Positions 32,586 through 42,322 are shown, counted from the first letter of the stretch. The stretch: 64,000 bases of DNA from Pseudovibrio sp. Tun.PSC04-5.I4 (GCF_900104145.1 NZ_FNLB01000006.1:2129001-2193000), one strand, 5' to 3'. Program-made: numbers and translations. The notes: generated by a model not told the origin, from the letters alone.

Positions 32586-34064
32586 TTAGGCGTGATTGAC
32601 AACAATGGTCTTTAGAACCGAAAATTCTTTCAAGGCTTCAAAGCCCTTTTCTCTTCCATGACCGGATTTTTTCACACCTCCGAACGGGAGTTCAACACCT
32701 CCGCCCGCACCGTATGTGTTTACGAAAACCTGACCAGAACGCACGGCCTTTGCAACACGCGTTGCTCTGCTGATGTCTTTTGTCCATATCCCAGCAACAA
32801 GGCCATAAGGCGTTCCATTGGCAATGCGAACAGCCTCCTCTTCCGTTCTGAACGGAATGAGAGACAAGACGGGGCCAAACACCTCATCTTGCGCCAAGGC
32901 ATGGTCTATCGGGACTGGTCCATATACTTTTGCAGTGGTGTAGTAGCCTTCTGAAGGCGCAGCAGGAGCGATTGTTCCTTCTCCGATAAGAGCGACACCA
33001 TCCGCCTCAGCCTGATCACAGAACGCGTTCACACGTCGCACTTGAGCGGCATTGATGAGAGGTCCCAAATCCAGATTCGCCTCATAGGACCCCGAGACGA
33101 GACTTTTAAAGCTCATCCTGAGTGTATCAACGACTTCTTCCCACCTGCTTTGATGGACCAGAAGCCGTGACCCGGCTGAACAGGTTTGACCAGCGTTTTT
33201 CAAGATGCAGTCTTTGATGACTGGCAACGCTTTATTGAGGTCAGCATCTTCAAAAATGATCTGGGGGGACTTACCGCCGAGTTCCAGTGTGCATCCGATG
33301 TGATTGCGAGCGGCGGCTGACTGGATCATGGTGCCGACTTCCAGTGATCCAGTGAAGGTGATGAAATCAATTTCCGGATTATAGGAGAGCGCTGCGCCTG
33401 CTTCCTCTCCCAGACCCGTCAGAATGTTCAGGACACCTGGAGGAATACCGGCTTCCAACGCCAGATTTGCGGTTTCGATGACTGTCAGGCACGCATCTTC
33501 AGAGGGCTTCACGACCAGAGTATTGCCCATGGCAAGTGCCGCACCTGCGACCCGCGCAAAGATCTGCATGGGGTAGTTCCATGGCACGATTGACACCACC
33601 ACCCCGTGAGGTTCGCGCACTGTCATCGCCAGAAAATCAACGCCAATTGGCAAGGTTTCTCCGGTGATTTTGTCCGCTGCACCAGCATAGAATGCAAAAT
33701 ACTGAATGGCTGCATCGATGTCGCCATAACCTTGCGCTAGAGGCTTGCCAGTATCGCGCGCTTCCAGTTGAGCCAGATACTCCCGATTTTGTGTCAGCAG
33801 CTCTGATAGACGGTATAAACGCTTGCCACGCTCACCAGCAGAAAGGCCAGCCCAATCACTGGACGCCAGTGCTGTTTTAGCACAGCTAACGGCTCTTCCA
33901 ACATCAGCTGCGCTGCACCGGGGAATCGTTGCAAACGGCAATCCTGTGCTTGGGCAAATCATGTCTATCGTTTCGCCAGACGATGCCTCACATTGCTCAC
34001 CACCTACTAAGGCCTTGTATTTCTTCAAGTCTTGTGAACTGAGTGCTGCGCCATACCCTGTCAT
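32586..34064 (-). CDS. aldehyde dehydrogenase family protein
   Basis: 492 residues. NAD binding/catalysis motifs are all visible: SIVPWNYPMQIFARVAGAAL, FTGSLEVG, TLELGGKSP with the general base Glu, and NAGQTCSAGSR with the catalytic Cys; ELPFGGVKKSGHGREKG lies near the end. It resembles betaine-aldehyde or gamma-aminobutyraldehyde-type enzymes. GGGAGGGC precedes the ATG at 34064. Likely an operon with the SDR gene downstream. Confidence 0.92.
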   Translation of the reverse strand: MTGYGAALSSQDLKKYKALVGGEQCEASSGETIDMICPSTGLPFATIPRCSAADVGRAVSCAKTALASSDWAGLSAGERGKRLYRLSELLTQNREYLAQLEARDTGKPLAQGYGDIDAAIQYFAFYAGAADKITGETLPIGVDFLAMTVREPHGVVVSIVPWNYPMQIFARVAGAALAMGNTLVVKPSEDACLTVIETANLALEAGIPPGVLNILTGLGEEAGAALSYNPEIDFITFTGSLEVGTMIQSAAARNHIGCTLELGGKSPQIIFEDADLNKALPVIKDCILKNAGQTCSAGSRLLVHQSRWEEVVDTLRMSFKSLVSGSYEANLDLGPLINAAQVRRVNAFCDQAEADGVALIGEGTIAPAAPSEGYYTTAKVYGPVPIDHALAQDEVFGPVLSLIPFRTEEEAVRIANGTPYGLVAGIWTKDISRATRVAKAVRSGQVFVNTYGAGGGVELPFGGVKKSGHGREKGFEALKEFSVLKTIVVNHA

Positions 34065-34156
34065 TCTGCCCTCCCATGAATGATAAGCATATTGCTGTTC
34101 TCACAAACGCTAGTTCATGTGGAGAGGCTACGCAATTCTCTTTCTGGTGTAATATT

Positions 34157-36031
34157 TCACAGATCAACCGTTGTGGCTGAGTTGGTCGAAGCTGTTACAC
34201 CACCTTTCACCCCGTAAAACTGGTTCTCCCAGAGCTCTGCATAAAGACCTCCTTTTACCAAGAGTTCTGCATGTGTGCCTGCTTCCGCGATTTGTCCTTT
34301 ATCCATGACGATCAGGCGATCCATTCTGGCAACCGTGGTTAACCGATGCGCGATGGCCAGTGTGGTTTTGTCTTTCATCACCTCATTCAAAATATCCTGA
34401 ATATCCGCATCCAGCTTGGTATCCAGCGCGGACGTGGCTTCATCCAAAATGAGAATGGGAGGATTTTTGAGGAAAACACGCGCAAGAGCAATACGTTGGC
34501 GCTGACCACCGGAAAGTTTCACGCCGCGTTCTCCAACGAAAGCATCAAACCCCTTGCGCCCTTTATTGTCTTCAAGGTTTTCAATAAACTCCAGCGCGTG
34601 CGCTCGTTGGGCAGCTTTACGAACGTCGTCCATTGTGGCGTTGTCTCTGCCAAGTGAGATGTTGTCGAAAATGGATCGATGAAACAGAGATGTATCTTGT
34701 GTTACAAGCCCGATCTGCGCCCGTAATGACTCTTGCGTCACGCTCCGAACATCCTGATGATCGATGGTTATTGCGCCCGCTTCAACATCATACATACGGA
34801 GCAGCAGGTTCACGATTGTTGACTTCCCCGCCCCGGAATATCCAACAATTCCAACCTTTTCGCCCGATTTAACAGCAAAGCTCAGGTCTTTGACGATGGC
34901 CTGTTGCTGGCCATACGCAAAGTGAACATCGTCGAACTGGATGGCCCCACTGGAGCACACAAACTCTCGTGCATCTGGAGCATCGCGCAGGCCATAGGGT
35001 TTAGAAATGATACCGATTGCAGACTTAAACGTCCCGTAACCTCTGAACAGCCCTGTGATTTGAGAGAGGACCTCAAAAAGCTTACTTTCCAAGCGGATCA
35101 CAAACCCAAGAACAATAGCAATCTCACCTGTTGTGAGGGATCCCCACTGCCACAAAAGCAAGCTAGACGCGCCCATGACACCCATTGCAGCAGCCCCTAA
35201 AATGGTCACTGATAGCCGGGAGTTTGTTATTTCGCATTTGAAGAGGAAAACAGCCTCTCGAAATTCCTCCATTTGTTTTCTGAAATGCCTCAGAGCTCCC
35301 TTATCTCCCTGAAACAACTTCACTGTTTGAATGTTGGAGTAGATATCGACGACTGTACCACTCACAATATGAGCACTGTCTGCACCGATCTTGGCAGTCG
35401 TTTTGATATGTGGGATGTGGTGTTTTGCAACCAGTGCAAAGAGCAGCAGCCAGACTAACATCAAACCACCCATGACAGGGTGCAACCAGCTCAACGCAAG
35501 AACAATGGTTCCAGCAAAGATGATGTTTGGGAATACAACAGCAGCGACTGTAGAATACACATCAGCGACTTCGCGCCCGCCCATCCATGTTTTGCTGGCA
35601 AGGTTGCCTGCAAACTCCTTTTGGAAAAACGTCATATCCTGCCCGATGAGTCTCTTGAAAAATGATACTCGCGTGGCCGTTTGAATATTCGTGTGCAGAC
35701 CAAGAGATAGCAGGGCTGCATATAGATAGGAAAACAGGGGTCGCAAGACGACAAAACAGATGCCTGCACCTATAATAACCAGCTGATTTTGTTCCCAAAA
35801 ACCATCTGATCCACTCACCTCCAACGCATCTACCAGATAACCAACAAAGGAGAGAAGCAGCACTGTCAGAGTGCTTTCAATGAAGATGGCTAAGGACAGG
35901 TAAGCCGTTTGCCGGGGGTACAGAAACAACAATGCGACCAGATGCTGAAAGTGTGTTTTGCCTTCCCAATCAACGTTTGGTGGGTCGAAGGGGTCGGCCA
36001 AATTCATGATCCATCGATAAATTGAAGACAT
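34157..36031 (-). CDS. ABC transporter, fused permease and ATPase (exporter type)
   Basis: 624 residues. Six hydrophobic helices (about 30-330) are followed by an ATPase with Walker A VGYSGAGKSTIVNLL, signature KLSGGQRQRIALARVF, Walker B ILILDEATSALD and the H-loop IAHRLTT. This is a half-transporter of the lipid/multidrug exporter class (MsbA/LmrA-like) that works as dimer. The N-terminal block DPFDPPNVDW is shared with alphaproteobacterial MDR exporters. The substrate is not known. AGGAG lies 11 bases before the ATG. Confidence 0.9.
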   Translation of the reverse strand: MSSIYRWIMNLADPFDPPNVDWEGKTHFQHLVALLFLYPRQTAYLSLAIFIESTLTVLLLSFVGYLVDALEVSGSDGFWEQNQLVIIGAGICFVVLRPLFSYLYAALLSLGLHTNIQTATRVSFFKRLIGQDMTFFQKEFAGNLASKTWMGGREVADVYSTVAAVVFPNIIFAGTIVLALSWLHPVMGGLMLVWLLLFALVAKHHIPHIKTTAKIGADSAHIVSGTVVDIYSNIQTVKLFQGDKGALRHFRKQMEEFREAVFLFKCEITNSRLSVTILGAAAMGVMGASSLLLWQWGSLTTGEIAIVLGFVIRLESKLFEVLSQITGLFRGYGTFKSAIGIISKPYGLRDAPDAREFVCSSGAIQFDDVHFAYGQQQAIVKDLSFAVKSGEKVGIVGYSGAGKSTIVNLLLRMYDVEAGAITIDHQDVRSVTQESLRAQIGLVTQDTSLFHRSIFDNISLGRDNATMDDVRKAAQRAHALEFIENLEDNKGRKGFDAFVGERGVKLSGGQRQRIALARVFLKNPPILILDEATSALDTKLDADIQDILNEVMKDKTTLAIAHRLTTVARMDRLIVMDKGQIAEAGTHAELLVKGGLYAELWENQFYGVKGGVTASTNSATTVDL

Positions 36032-36275
36032 AGCCGGGCGGCTCCTGAGATTCGGGCGGGGTACTCAGGTTAAGATAAGCGTGAGCGGATTTAAACGGAA
36101 TTTTGTTCATTAATTGTTCTGAAAACAGATCTTCTCATCCTCCGATTCTCTGGCCTCTTCGTCTTCAGTTGTCTGGCTGAAGTTTTAGTTTTACAAGCAG
36201 TTAAGTTTTTAATTTCAATCAGTTAATCCTGATCAAATCATCATATTCATTTTTTCCTTGCTATATTAGTATTTT

Positions 36276-36299
36276 CTAATATTCTAATATTCTAATATT
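36276..36299 (+). repeat. three tandem 8-bp repeats (ctaatatt) before the TDT-like gene
   Basis: Three perfect copies of ctaatatt stand at 36276, 36284 and 36292, only 24 bases before the ATG and just before the ribosome site (aggga, 36312). A preceding ctatattag (from 36261) may be the -10 box. A change in copy number would alter the promoter-to-start distance or leader. The rest of 36032-36323 holds the divergent promoter region with the exporter gene and shows no ORF. Confidence 0.75.
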
Positions 36300-36323
36300 C
36301 ATCATCAATCAGGGATTAGCCTC

Positions 36324-37532
36324 ATGCGTTATCTTTCCAATTTAGGTGAGCGGTATTCGCCCCTGTATTTTTTGTCTTCCGTCGGTGCAGGCGGGTTGGC
36401 AATTAGCTTTTTCATGTACCTGATGTGGATGACCCCACATAAAGGTTCCTCAATCGCAAATTTTGCGACGCTGACATCTGCCTTCAATGGTGGGTCGATT
36501 GCTATGCAGGCTATGATTATAGCTGCAGTGCTGGGTGTTATCGTCTTCTCAGCTCTTCATTTCCGCTTGTTGGTCTGGAACTTTTCAGAATTTGGCAAAT
36601 GGAAAAAAACCAAGGTTTTTGAAGGCTTTAAAAATTCCAATGCGGAAAGTCAGTTGATGACTATTCCACTGGCGCTGGCAATGAGTGTCAATGTTAGCTT
36701 TATTGCAGGTGCGTTGTTCGTGCCGGGCCTTTGGGGCATTCGTGAAATACTGTTCCCATTCTCCTTGCTCGCATTTGCAGCAATCGGGGTATTGGGCTTC
36801 CGCATCTACCTTGATTTCATCTCTCGCGTTTTGACCGAGGGTGGCTATGAATGCGCCAAGAATAACAGCCTCGGCCAGATGCTTTCCGTCTTCGCCTTTG
36901 CCATGATCGGTGTTGGCTTCTCAGCACCTGCGGCCATGAGCCATACCAAAGCGATTGCTGCAATTGGTATCGCTGGTAGTGCGCTGTTCATCGGTGCTGC
37001 GATTGTGATGGGTACCATCAAGTTGATCCTTGGCTTCCGCTCTATGATGGAACACAAGGCTGCCGGTGAAACCACACCAACTCTCTGGATCATCATCCCG
37101 TTTCTGACAGTTGTGGGCATTGCGATCTACCGCATTAAAATGAGCCTGTTCCACAACTTCGACACTCCTGTAACTGCCGGTGGTATCTATGTTTTCCTGA
37201 TCAGCCTATTCGCCATTCAGATCCTGTTCGGTCTTATTGGCTGGTCTGTCATGAAACGTGTGGGATACTTCGAGCGCTGGATTACTGGTCCAGAAAAATC
37301 ACCCGGTTCATATGCTCTGGTTTGCCCTGGTGTTGCGCTCTTTGTCTTCGGCAACTTCGTTATCAATGCCGGTCTGGTGAAAATCGGCGTAGTCGCTTCA
37401 ATGTCTGTTACTTACTTTGCGCTCTACGCTCCATTGATCGCTATACAGGTCGTAACGGTTTGGCTGTTCTTTAAGCTCAACAGCAAGATGCTTTCGGCTT
37501 CGAACCAACTTCAGGTTCAACCTGCTGAATAA
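36324..37532 (+). CDS. SLAC1/TDT-like membrane transporter (TsoY-type family)
   Basis: 402 residues with about ten hydrophobic helices. The start YLSNLGERYSPLYFLSSVGAGGLAISFFMYLMW and the conserved inner segments (SAPAAMSHTKAIAAIG; PGVALFVFGNFVINAG) place it with the TDT/SLAC1-like group that includes tellurite/dicarboxylate and sulfite channels and the TsoY proteins. Some relatives carry selenocysteine, but no in-frame TGA is needed here. It is convergent with the sulfur assimilation operon (34 bases between stops), which makes export or uptake of a sulfur oxyanion a plausible guess. Confidence 0.72.
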   Translation: MRYLSNLGERYSPLYFLSSVGAGGLAISFFMYLMWMTPHKGSSIANFATLTSAFNGGSIAMQAMIIAAVLGVIVFSALHFRLLVWNFSEFGKWKKTKVFEGFKNSNAESQLMTIPLALAMSVNVSFIAGALFVPGLWGIREILFPFSLLAFAAIGVLGFRIYLDFISRVLTEGGYECAKNNSLGQMLSVFAFAMIGVGFSAPAAMSHTKAIAAIGIAGSALFIGAAIVMGTIKLILGFRSMMEHKAAGETTPTLWIIIPFLTVVGIAIYRIKMSLFHNFDTPVTAGGIYVFLISLFAIQILFGLIGWSVMKRVGYFERWITGPEKSPGSYALVCPGVALFVFGNFVINAGLVKIGVVASMSVTYFALYAPLIAIQVVTVWLFFKLNSKMLSASNQLQVQPAE

Positions 37533-37534
37533 CA

Positions 37535-37565
37535 AAGAAAAAGGCAGGCACTTTGCCCGCCTTGC
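37535..37565. terminator. shared terminator between TDT-like gene and cys operon
   Basis: aaggcaggca and tgcccgcctt pair (one mismatch) across ctt. On the minus strand the hairpin is followed by TTTTTCTTTG, a good terminator for the cys operon; on the plus strand the tail (gcttata) is poorer. Confidence 0.75.
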
Positions 37566-38096
37566 TTATACCGGACGACGCGTCCATGGCCTTGTGCCAG
37601 CGGGCGCTTCTTTTCTTGCAAAAACCGGCTGTGTATAAGCGGTCACCTCATTGAGGTTGCCTGCTTCAAGATCAGCTCTTAATCGTGGATTATCAAGCGC
37701 ATAACTGGTGATACCACAGCGCGCCATGAAACCAATTTGGTCCAGAATGAAGGGGCCTACAGCTCTAATTTCTCCGCCAAAACCTAGGGAATCTCTGAGG
37801 ATACGCGCAGCTGAGAAACTGCGACCGTCTGCAAAGCTTGGGAAATCGACTGCGACCAGCTCCAGTACGTCCAGATAACTGGCTAGTTCCTCTGCTTTTT
37901 CACCAGCTCGCAGCACAACGCCTAACGACAGGTTGCTCTGCTTAAGCTCTTGTTGTTCCGCAAGAAAACGGGGCAGAGAGAGGATCAGTTTGCCCTCTCT
38001 CGGGAGAACCTCATCATCAGCGATATAGCTCCAGCAGTCCGGGAGGATTTTGCCATCCTTATAGACTTCAGCTGGTTTGGTATTTTCTGTCGTCAT
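37566..38096 (-). CDS. DUF934 family protein of sulfite reduction operon
   Basis: 176 residues from the ATG at 38096 (MTTENTKPAEVYKDGK). The core (DVLELVAVDFPSFADGRSFSAARILRDSLGFGGEIRAVG, then FILDQIGFMARCGITSYAL) is the DUF934 signature. The family always accompanies ferredoxin-type sulfite reductase and CysH in alpha- and betaproteobacteria and is thought to help the reductase; its exact work is unknown. It starts seven bases after the cysH stop and is last in the operon. Confidence 0.88.
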   Translation of the reverse strand: MTTENTKPAEVYKDGKILPDCWSYIADDEVLPREGKLILSLPRFLAEQQELKQSNLSLGVVLRAGEKAEELASYLDVLELVAVDFPSFADGRSFSAARILRDSLGFGGEIRAVGPFILDQIGFMARCGITSYALDNPRLRADLEAGNLNEVTAYTQPVFARKEAPAGTRPWTRRPV

Positions 38097-38103
38097 TTGA
38101 ACC

Positions 38104-38865
38104 TCAGATGCCTTGGGCTGCGCCGCCCTTGGACGCACTTGAGAAATGAATTCCGCATTCAGTTTTATTCTGACCACGCCAGCGACCGGATCTAGGATCA
38201 TCCCCTGGAGCGACCTTATCCGTACATGGCATACAGCCAATAGATGGATAACCCTCTGCTACCAGCGGATGCGGTGGGAGATCATTTTCCTTTGCATACT
38301 GAAGCACTTGGCTCGCTGCCCAGTTCGCAAGTGGGTTTACTTTGATACGCCCTTCTTCCACCTCGAAGTGGTTGAGACTAGAGCGGGTGGCCGCTTGATG
38401 GCGTTTGCGGCCGGAAACCCATGCAGTAAATCCACCAAGCGCTTTTGCTAGAGGGACCACCTTGCGGATGTGACAACACGCATCTGTATTACTCGCCCAA
38501 AGTGCGCCCTTGGGGTCTTTGTCTGCAAGGTCTTCTGGCTCAGGTGTAATTACTCTGACATCCAAAAGGCCAAGTTGTTCAATGAGTTCATCACGATAAC
38601 GCTTTGTCTCGCCGAAGAGTTTACCGGTGTCGACAAACAGAACTGGTGTTTTGGGGTCTATCTGGGAGACCATATGAAGTAGAACCGAGCTGTCCGCACC
38701 GAAAGATGATACCAGTGCGATATCACCTGCAAATTGCGAGTTGAGCGCATGCTCCAAAACGGACAGAGCCTCTCGCTCAGCATACATATGATTGAGCAGC
38801 TTAACCTGAGATTCCAACTGAATTCCGCTCTCCAAAGAAGCATTATGTACTTGATTATGCTCCAT
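38104..38865 (-). CDS. cysH: adenylyl-/phosphoadenylyl-sulfate reductase
   Basis: 253 residues. The PP-loop motif SSFGADSSVLLHM is near 56 and the pair CC (130-131) with C211 and C214 (SIGCMPCTDK) gives the CC...CxxC set of the 4Fe-4S type, which favours APS over PAPS as substrate. The catalytic Cys is in GQNKTECGIH near 237. It reduces activated sulfate to sulfite with thioredoxin. The ATG at 38865 follows AAGGA by eight bases and lies inside the cysI 3' end (11-base overlap). After the usual GIH end there are about 14 extra residues. Confidence 0.92.
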   Translation of the reverse strand: MEHNQVHNASLESGIQLESQVKLLNHMYAEREALSVLEHALNSQFAGDIALVSSFGADSSVLLHMVSQIDPKTPVLFVDTGKLFGETKRYRDELIEQLGLLDVRVITPEPEDLADKDPKGALWASNTDACCHIRKVVPLAKALGGFTAWVSGRKRHQAATRSSLNHFEVEEGRIKVNPLANWAASQVLQYAKENDLPPHPLVAEGYPSIGCMPCTDKVAPGDDPRSGRWRGQNKTECGIHFSSASKGGAAQGI

Positions 38866-40510
38866 AAAGTGCATCCTTAAAGGGTTGATCTCCCAGCCGG
38901 CGGTACGCTTCGATGAAGCTTTCTTCTGCGTTCAAGCGATTAGCCAGATAGGCATCTACAACAGTTTCAACAGCGTCTGTGATCTCGGCTTCCGGGAAAC
39001 CGCGACCGATGATTTTGCCAATGGATGTGTTCTGGTCCGCAGAACCGCCTAGGGTGATTTGATAGAGTTCTTCGCCTTTGCGGTCTACACCCAAAATGCC
39101 AATGTGGCCAACGTGGTGGTGACCACAGGCGTTGATGCAGCCTGAGATTTTCAGTTTCAGATCACCAATCTCATTCTGACGCTTAACAGCTTCAAAACGT
39201 TTGGATATTTCCTGAGCGATCGGGATTGAGCGAGCGTTTGCCAACGCACAAAAATCCAGTCCCGGACATGCGATTATGTCTGTGATGAGGCCAGCATTTG
39301 CCTCTGCCAGATTATTGGCTTTCAGCACCTTAAAGATGAGGGGAACATCTTTGAGTTTGACATGCGGCAAAACAAGATTCTGCTCGTGTGTTACGCGCAG
39401 CTCGTCATGGCCAAACCGTTCTGCTACATCAGCAATCACATCCATTTGTTCCGCGGTTGCGTCACCTGGGGCCCCGCCGATTGGCTTCAATGATATGGTG
39501 ATAGACGTGTAACCATCTGCTTTGTGAGCATGCAAGTTGCGGCTTGCAAAAAGGGCAAGATCACGATTTTCGCATTTCGCAGATTCCAGCTCAGTGCTGA
39601 TCTTTGGCAGAGCTTCAAAAGATGGTGGCGCGAAGTATTCGTTGATGCGTTCCACCTCATTGTGAGGCAGGTCAAGAATGCCATTTTTGGTGGTTTCGAA
39701 CTCGGTTTCAATGTCCTTTTTCAGTACTTCCAGGCCGGTTTCATGGACCAGAATTTTGAGGCGAGCCTTGTACTTGTTATCGCGGCGACCATAACGATTA
39801 TAGACGCGCAGAATTGCCTCGCTGTACGCCAGCAGATCGTTTTCTGGTAGGAAATCCCGTACCTTACGGCCAACCATAGGTGTACGGCCTAAGCCACCAC
39901 CTACGTAGACGACAAAGCCGATATCCCCATTCTCATTCTTGGTGAGCTGCAAGCCAATGTCATGCACCTGAACGGCTGCACGGTCTTGCTCTGCGCCAGT
40001 GATTGCGATCTTGAATTTGCGCGGCAAAAACAGGAATTCAGGATGAAGTGAAGACCATTGTCGTAAGATTTCTGCATACACACGAGGATCAGCAAATTCA
40101 TCTGCTGCAGCGCCTGCAAACTGGTCGGAAGTAACATTGCGAATACAGTTGCCGGAGGTTTGAATGGCGTGCATTTCCACATCAGCCAATTCGCGCAGAA
40201 TTTGCGGCGTGTCGGAGAGCTTTGGCCAGTTGAACTGTACGTTTTGGCGAGTGGTGAAGTGACCATACCCTCGGTCGTAAGTCCTTGCAATATCTGCAAG
40301 TTTTCGCATCTGACGACCATTGATGGTGCCGTACGGAATTGCAACGCGAAGCATGTAGGCGTGGAGCTGAAGGTAAAGACCGTTCATCAGGCGTAGAGGT
40401 TTGAATTCATCCTCTGTCAGCTCACCGGACATACGGCGACGGACCTGATCTTCAAACTGCGTAACACGTTGATCGACAAAGTCCTGATCAAATTCATCGT
40501 AGCGATACAT
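38855..40510 (-). CDS. cysI: ferredoxin-type nitrite/sulfite reductase, sulfite reductase in context
   Basis: 551 residues. Two ferredoxin-like half domains and two siroheme/4Fe-4S domains are seen: HFTTRQNVQFNWPKL, SGNCIRNVTSDQFAG, CPGLDFCALANARS and SGCINACGHHHVGHIG, which hold the four cluster cysteines. It reduces sulfite to sulfide. AGGAG precedes the ATG at 40510. The neighbours cysH, DUF934 and cysG make sulfite the likely substrate rather than nitrite. Confidence 0.92.
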   Translation of the reverse strand: MYRYDEFDQDFVDQRVTQFEDQVRRRMSGELTEDEFKPLRLMNGLYLQLHAYMLRVAIPYGTINGRQMRKLADIARTYDRGYGHFTTRQNVQFNWPKLSDTPQILRELADVEMHAIQTSGNCIRNVTSDQFAGAAADEFADPRVYAEILRQWSSLHPEFLFLPRKFKIAITGAEQDRAAVQVHDIGLQLTKNENGDIGFVVYVGGGLGRTPMVGRKVRDFLPENDLLAYSEAILRVYNRYGRRDNKYKARLKILVHETGLEVLKKDIETEFETTKNGILDLPHNEVERINEYFAPPSFEALPKISTELESAKCENRDLALFASRNLHAHKADGYTSITISLKPIGGAPGDATAEQMDVIADVAERFGHDELRVTHEQNLVLPHVKLKDVPLIFKVLKANNLAEANAGLITDIIACPGLDFCALANARSIPIAQEISKRFEAVKRQNEIGDLKLKISGCINACGHHHVGHIGILGVDRKGEELYQITLGGSADQNTSIGKIIGRGFPEAEITDAVETVVDAYLANRLNAEESFIEAYRRLGDQPFKDALYGA

Positions 40511-40535
40511 TGAAATACTCCTGAATTTAAAGGAC

Positions 40536-40841
40536 TTACGCCGAGCGTAGAAGTCGTTGTGCCTGTTTACCAAGGTCCAGACGCGTGGTTGGACCCTGAG
40601 CACGGATGCGTTCTTTTAAGATTTTTGGCTGGAGGTGGCCGTCTTTCAGCTCCAACTCAATCTCATAGGTGCCGATAACATGCTGGGAGTCTTCACCTGC
40701 TCGGGCAAATTCCTGTGCAGCCTGCAAATCGGCTTCGGAGTTAAGAATCCAGGCTGCCTCGACATACTCGACCCATTCTGCGTTATGGCCGAGCCAGACG
40801 ACTTCGCCATCGACCAGTCTGTTGGCGGTAATAGTTTTCAT
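40536..40841 (-). CDS. DUF2849 family protein
   Basis: 101 residues, MKTITANRLVDGEVVWLGHNAEWVEYVEAAWILN. DUF2849 is almost always located between cysG and cysI in alphaproteobacteria. The role is not known; a part in siroheme handling or reductase assembly is guessed from this fixed position. It lies 11 bases after cysG and 25 before cysI. Confidence 0.9.
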   Translation of the reverse strand: MKTITANRLVDGEVVWLGHNAEWVEYVEAAWILNSEADLQAAQEFARAGEDSQHVIGTYEIELELKDGHLQPKILKERIRAQGPTTRLDLGKQAQRLLRSA

Positions 40842-40852
40842 CTGGTGTCTCC

Positions 40853-42322
40853 CTAGGCTGCAACAACAGCCTGTAAACTTGTAATTTTATAAGGACTTAA
40901 AGGGAACGATCGTGACATGTCTGCGTGGGCAACTGCCTTACCAATGACGATAAGTGTGGGTCCGGTGACACTGTCATGATGCTCAAAATCACATAGGTCT
41001 CGCAGAGTTCCTGCAAAGTTGCGTTCTTTTGCGTGGGCGGCGTTTTCAATTGCCATTACAGGCGTGGATAAATCCATTCCAGCTTCAGCCAGCAGCGTGG
41101 CTACTTTGCCCGCAACTGTACGCCCCATGTAGACGGCAGTTGTCGCTCCATTCAGCGCCATTTCTGCCCAGTTGGGGAGCGTATCTCCGTGCTGATCATG
41201 CCCCGTTGCAAAAACAAGGGTGGAGGCAACACCCCGTAATGTCAGCGGAATTTGTGCACTTGCAGCAGCTGCAAAAGCGGCGGTGACACCGGGGACAACC
41301 TCAAAATCAACCGCATGTGCACGCAGAGCTGCGATCTCTTCACCTGCCCTGCCAAACACCATTGGGTCACCTGCTTTGAGGCGAACAACGCGCTTACCGG
41401 ATTTGGCTGCGGAGACTAATAACTGGTTGATTTGCGTTTGCGTGGAACTGTGCGTCCCTTTGCGTTTTCCAACGTTGATCCGCGTTGCATCTCGGCGGCC
41501 CATAGAGACCACAGCATCAGGTACCAACGCATCGTAAAAAATCACATCTGCTTCCTGCAAAACGCGCTGAGCACGAAGGGTCAGTAAATCTTCTGCTCCG
41601 GGACCTGCTCCAACGAGCCAGACATATCCGCGTGTGTCCTGATCACCATTGAGCAGGCGATGCGCTTCGCTTAAAGCCTTTTGAGTTTCGCCAGCAAAGG
41701 TATTGGCCGCAACTGAACCTGAAAAAAAATCAGCCCAGAACCGGCGACGGGCAAGTCCTGATGGCATGAGTTTACCGACGGTGCTGCGGAAACTTTCCGC
41801 AAGTCGTGCCAGTTGACCAGCCTCCCGTGGTAACATGGCTTCTACTTGCGCACGGATGTGGCGTGCATACACAGGCCCAACGCCTGTGGACGTGATTGCC
41901 ACTGCAACAGGGGCGCGGTTTACCATTGCACCGGTGTAAAAATCACAAAGTTCGGGGCGATCCACTGCGTTGACCGGAATGCCCTTCTCGCGTGCTGCCT
42001 CTACAATCTCGCGGTCCAGCTCTTCTGCATCGGTTGCGGCAAAAACGAGCACGGCTCCATCCAAGTAGGTTGGGTTGAACGCGCTGAGCATGAAAACGCC
42101 ATCAGCTTTGGCAACTGCGTCTGCCAGCTCATCACTTGGGCGTTCAGGGCTAACGACACGGATGTGCGCTTTGGTCTGCGCCAGCAATCTCACCTTCGCA
42201 GCAGCTTCCTCACCACAACCGACGACAACAACCATTTTGTCTTCCACCTTATGAAAGGTTGGAAAGACAGCAAGCTTGTTGCTTTCATCGTGTTGTGCTT
42301 CAAAACTCTTGACCAAGGCCAT
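40853..42322 (-). CDS. cysG: siroheme synthase (uroporphyrinogen-III methyltransferase / precorrin-2 dehydrogenase / ferrochelatase)
   Basis: 489 residues. The N-terminal half is a Rossmann dehydrogenase/chelatase (VVVVGCGEEAAAKVRLL; then VFAATDAEELDREIVEAAR, PVNAVDRPELCDFYTGAMV). The C-terminal half is the SAM methyltransferase (VWLVGAGPGAEDLLTLRAQRVLQEADVIFYDALV, RLKAGDPMVFGRAGEE, VVPGVTAA). The fused protein makes siroheme from uroporphyrinogen III, the cofactor of cysI. GGAGAG stands before the ATG. It is first gene of the cys operon. Confidence 0.94.
   Translation of the reverse strand: MALVKSFEAQHDESNKLAVFPTFHKVEDKMVVVVGCGEEAAAKVRLLAQTKAHIRVVSPERPSDELADAVAKADGVFMLSAFNPTYLDGAVLVFAATDAEELDREIVEAAREKGIPVNAVDRPELCDFYTGAMVNRAPVAVAITSTGVGPVYARHIRAQVEAMLPREAGQLARLAESFRSTVGKLMPSGLARRRFWADFFSGSVAANTFAGETQKALSEAHRLLNGDQDTRGYVWLVGAGPGAEDLLTLRAQRVLQEADVIFYDALVPDAVVSMGRRDATRINVGKRKGTHSSTQTQINQLLVSAAKSGKRVVRLKAGDPMVFGRAGEEIAALRAHAVDFEVVPGVTAAFAAAASAQIPLTLRGVASTLVFATGHDQHGDTLPNWAEMALNGATTAVYMGRTVAGKVATLLAEAGMDLSTPVMAIENAAHAKERNFAGTLRDLCDFEHHDSVTGPTLIVIGKAVAHADMSRSFPLSPYKITSLQAVVAA

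Noticed and set aside
36276..36299. Reading the 8-bp repeats as a short CRISPR or iteron origin
   Set aside because: Only three contiguous 8-mers without spacers and no replication gene nearby; a promoter-region microsatellite explains them better.
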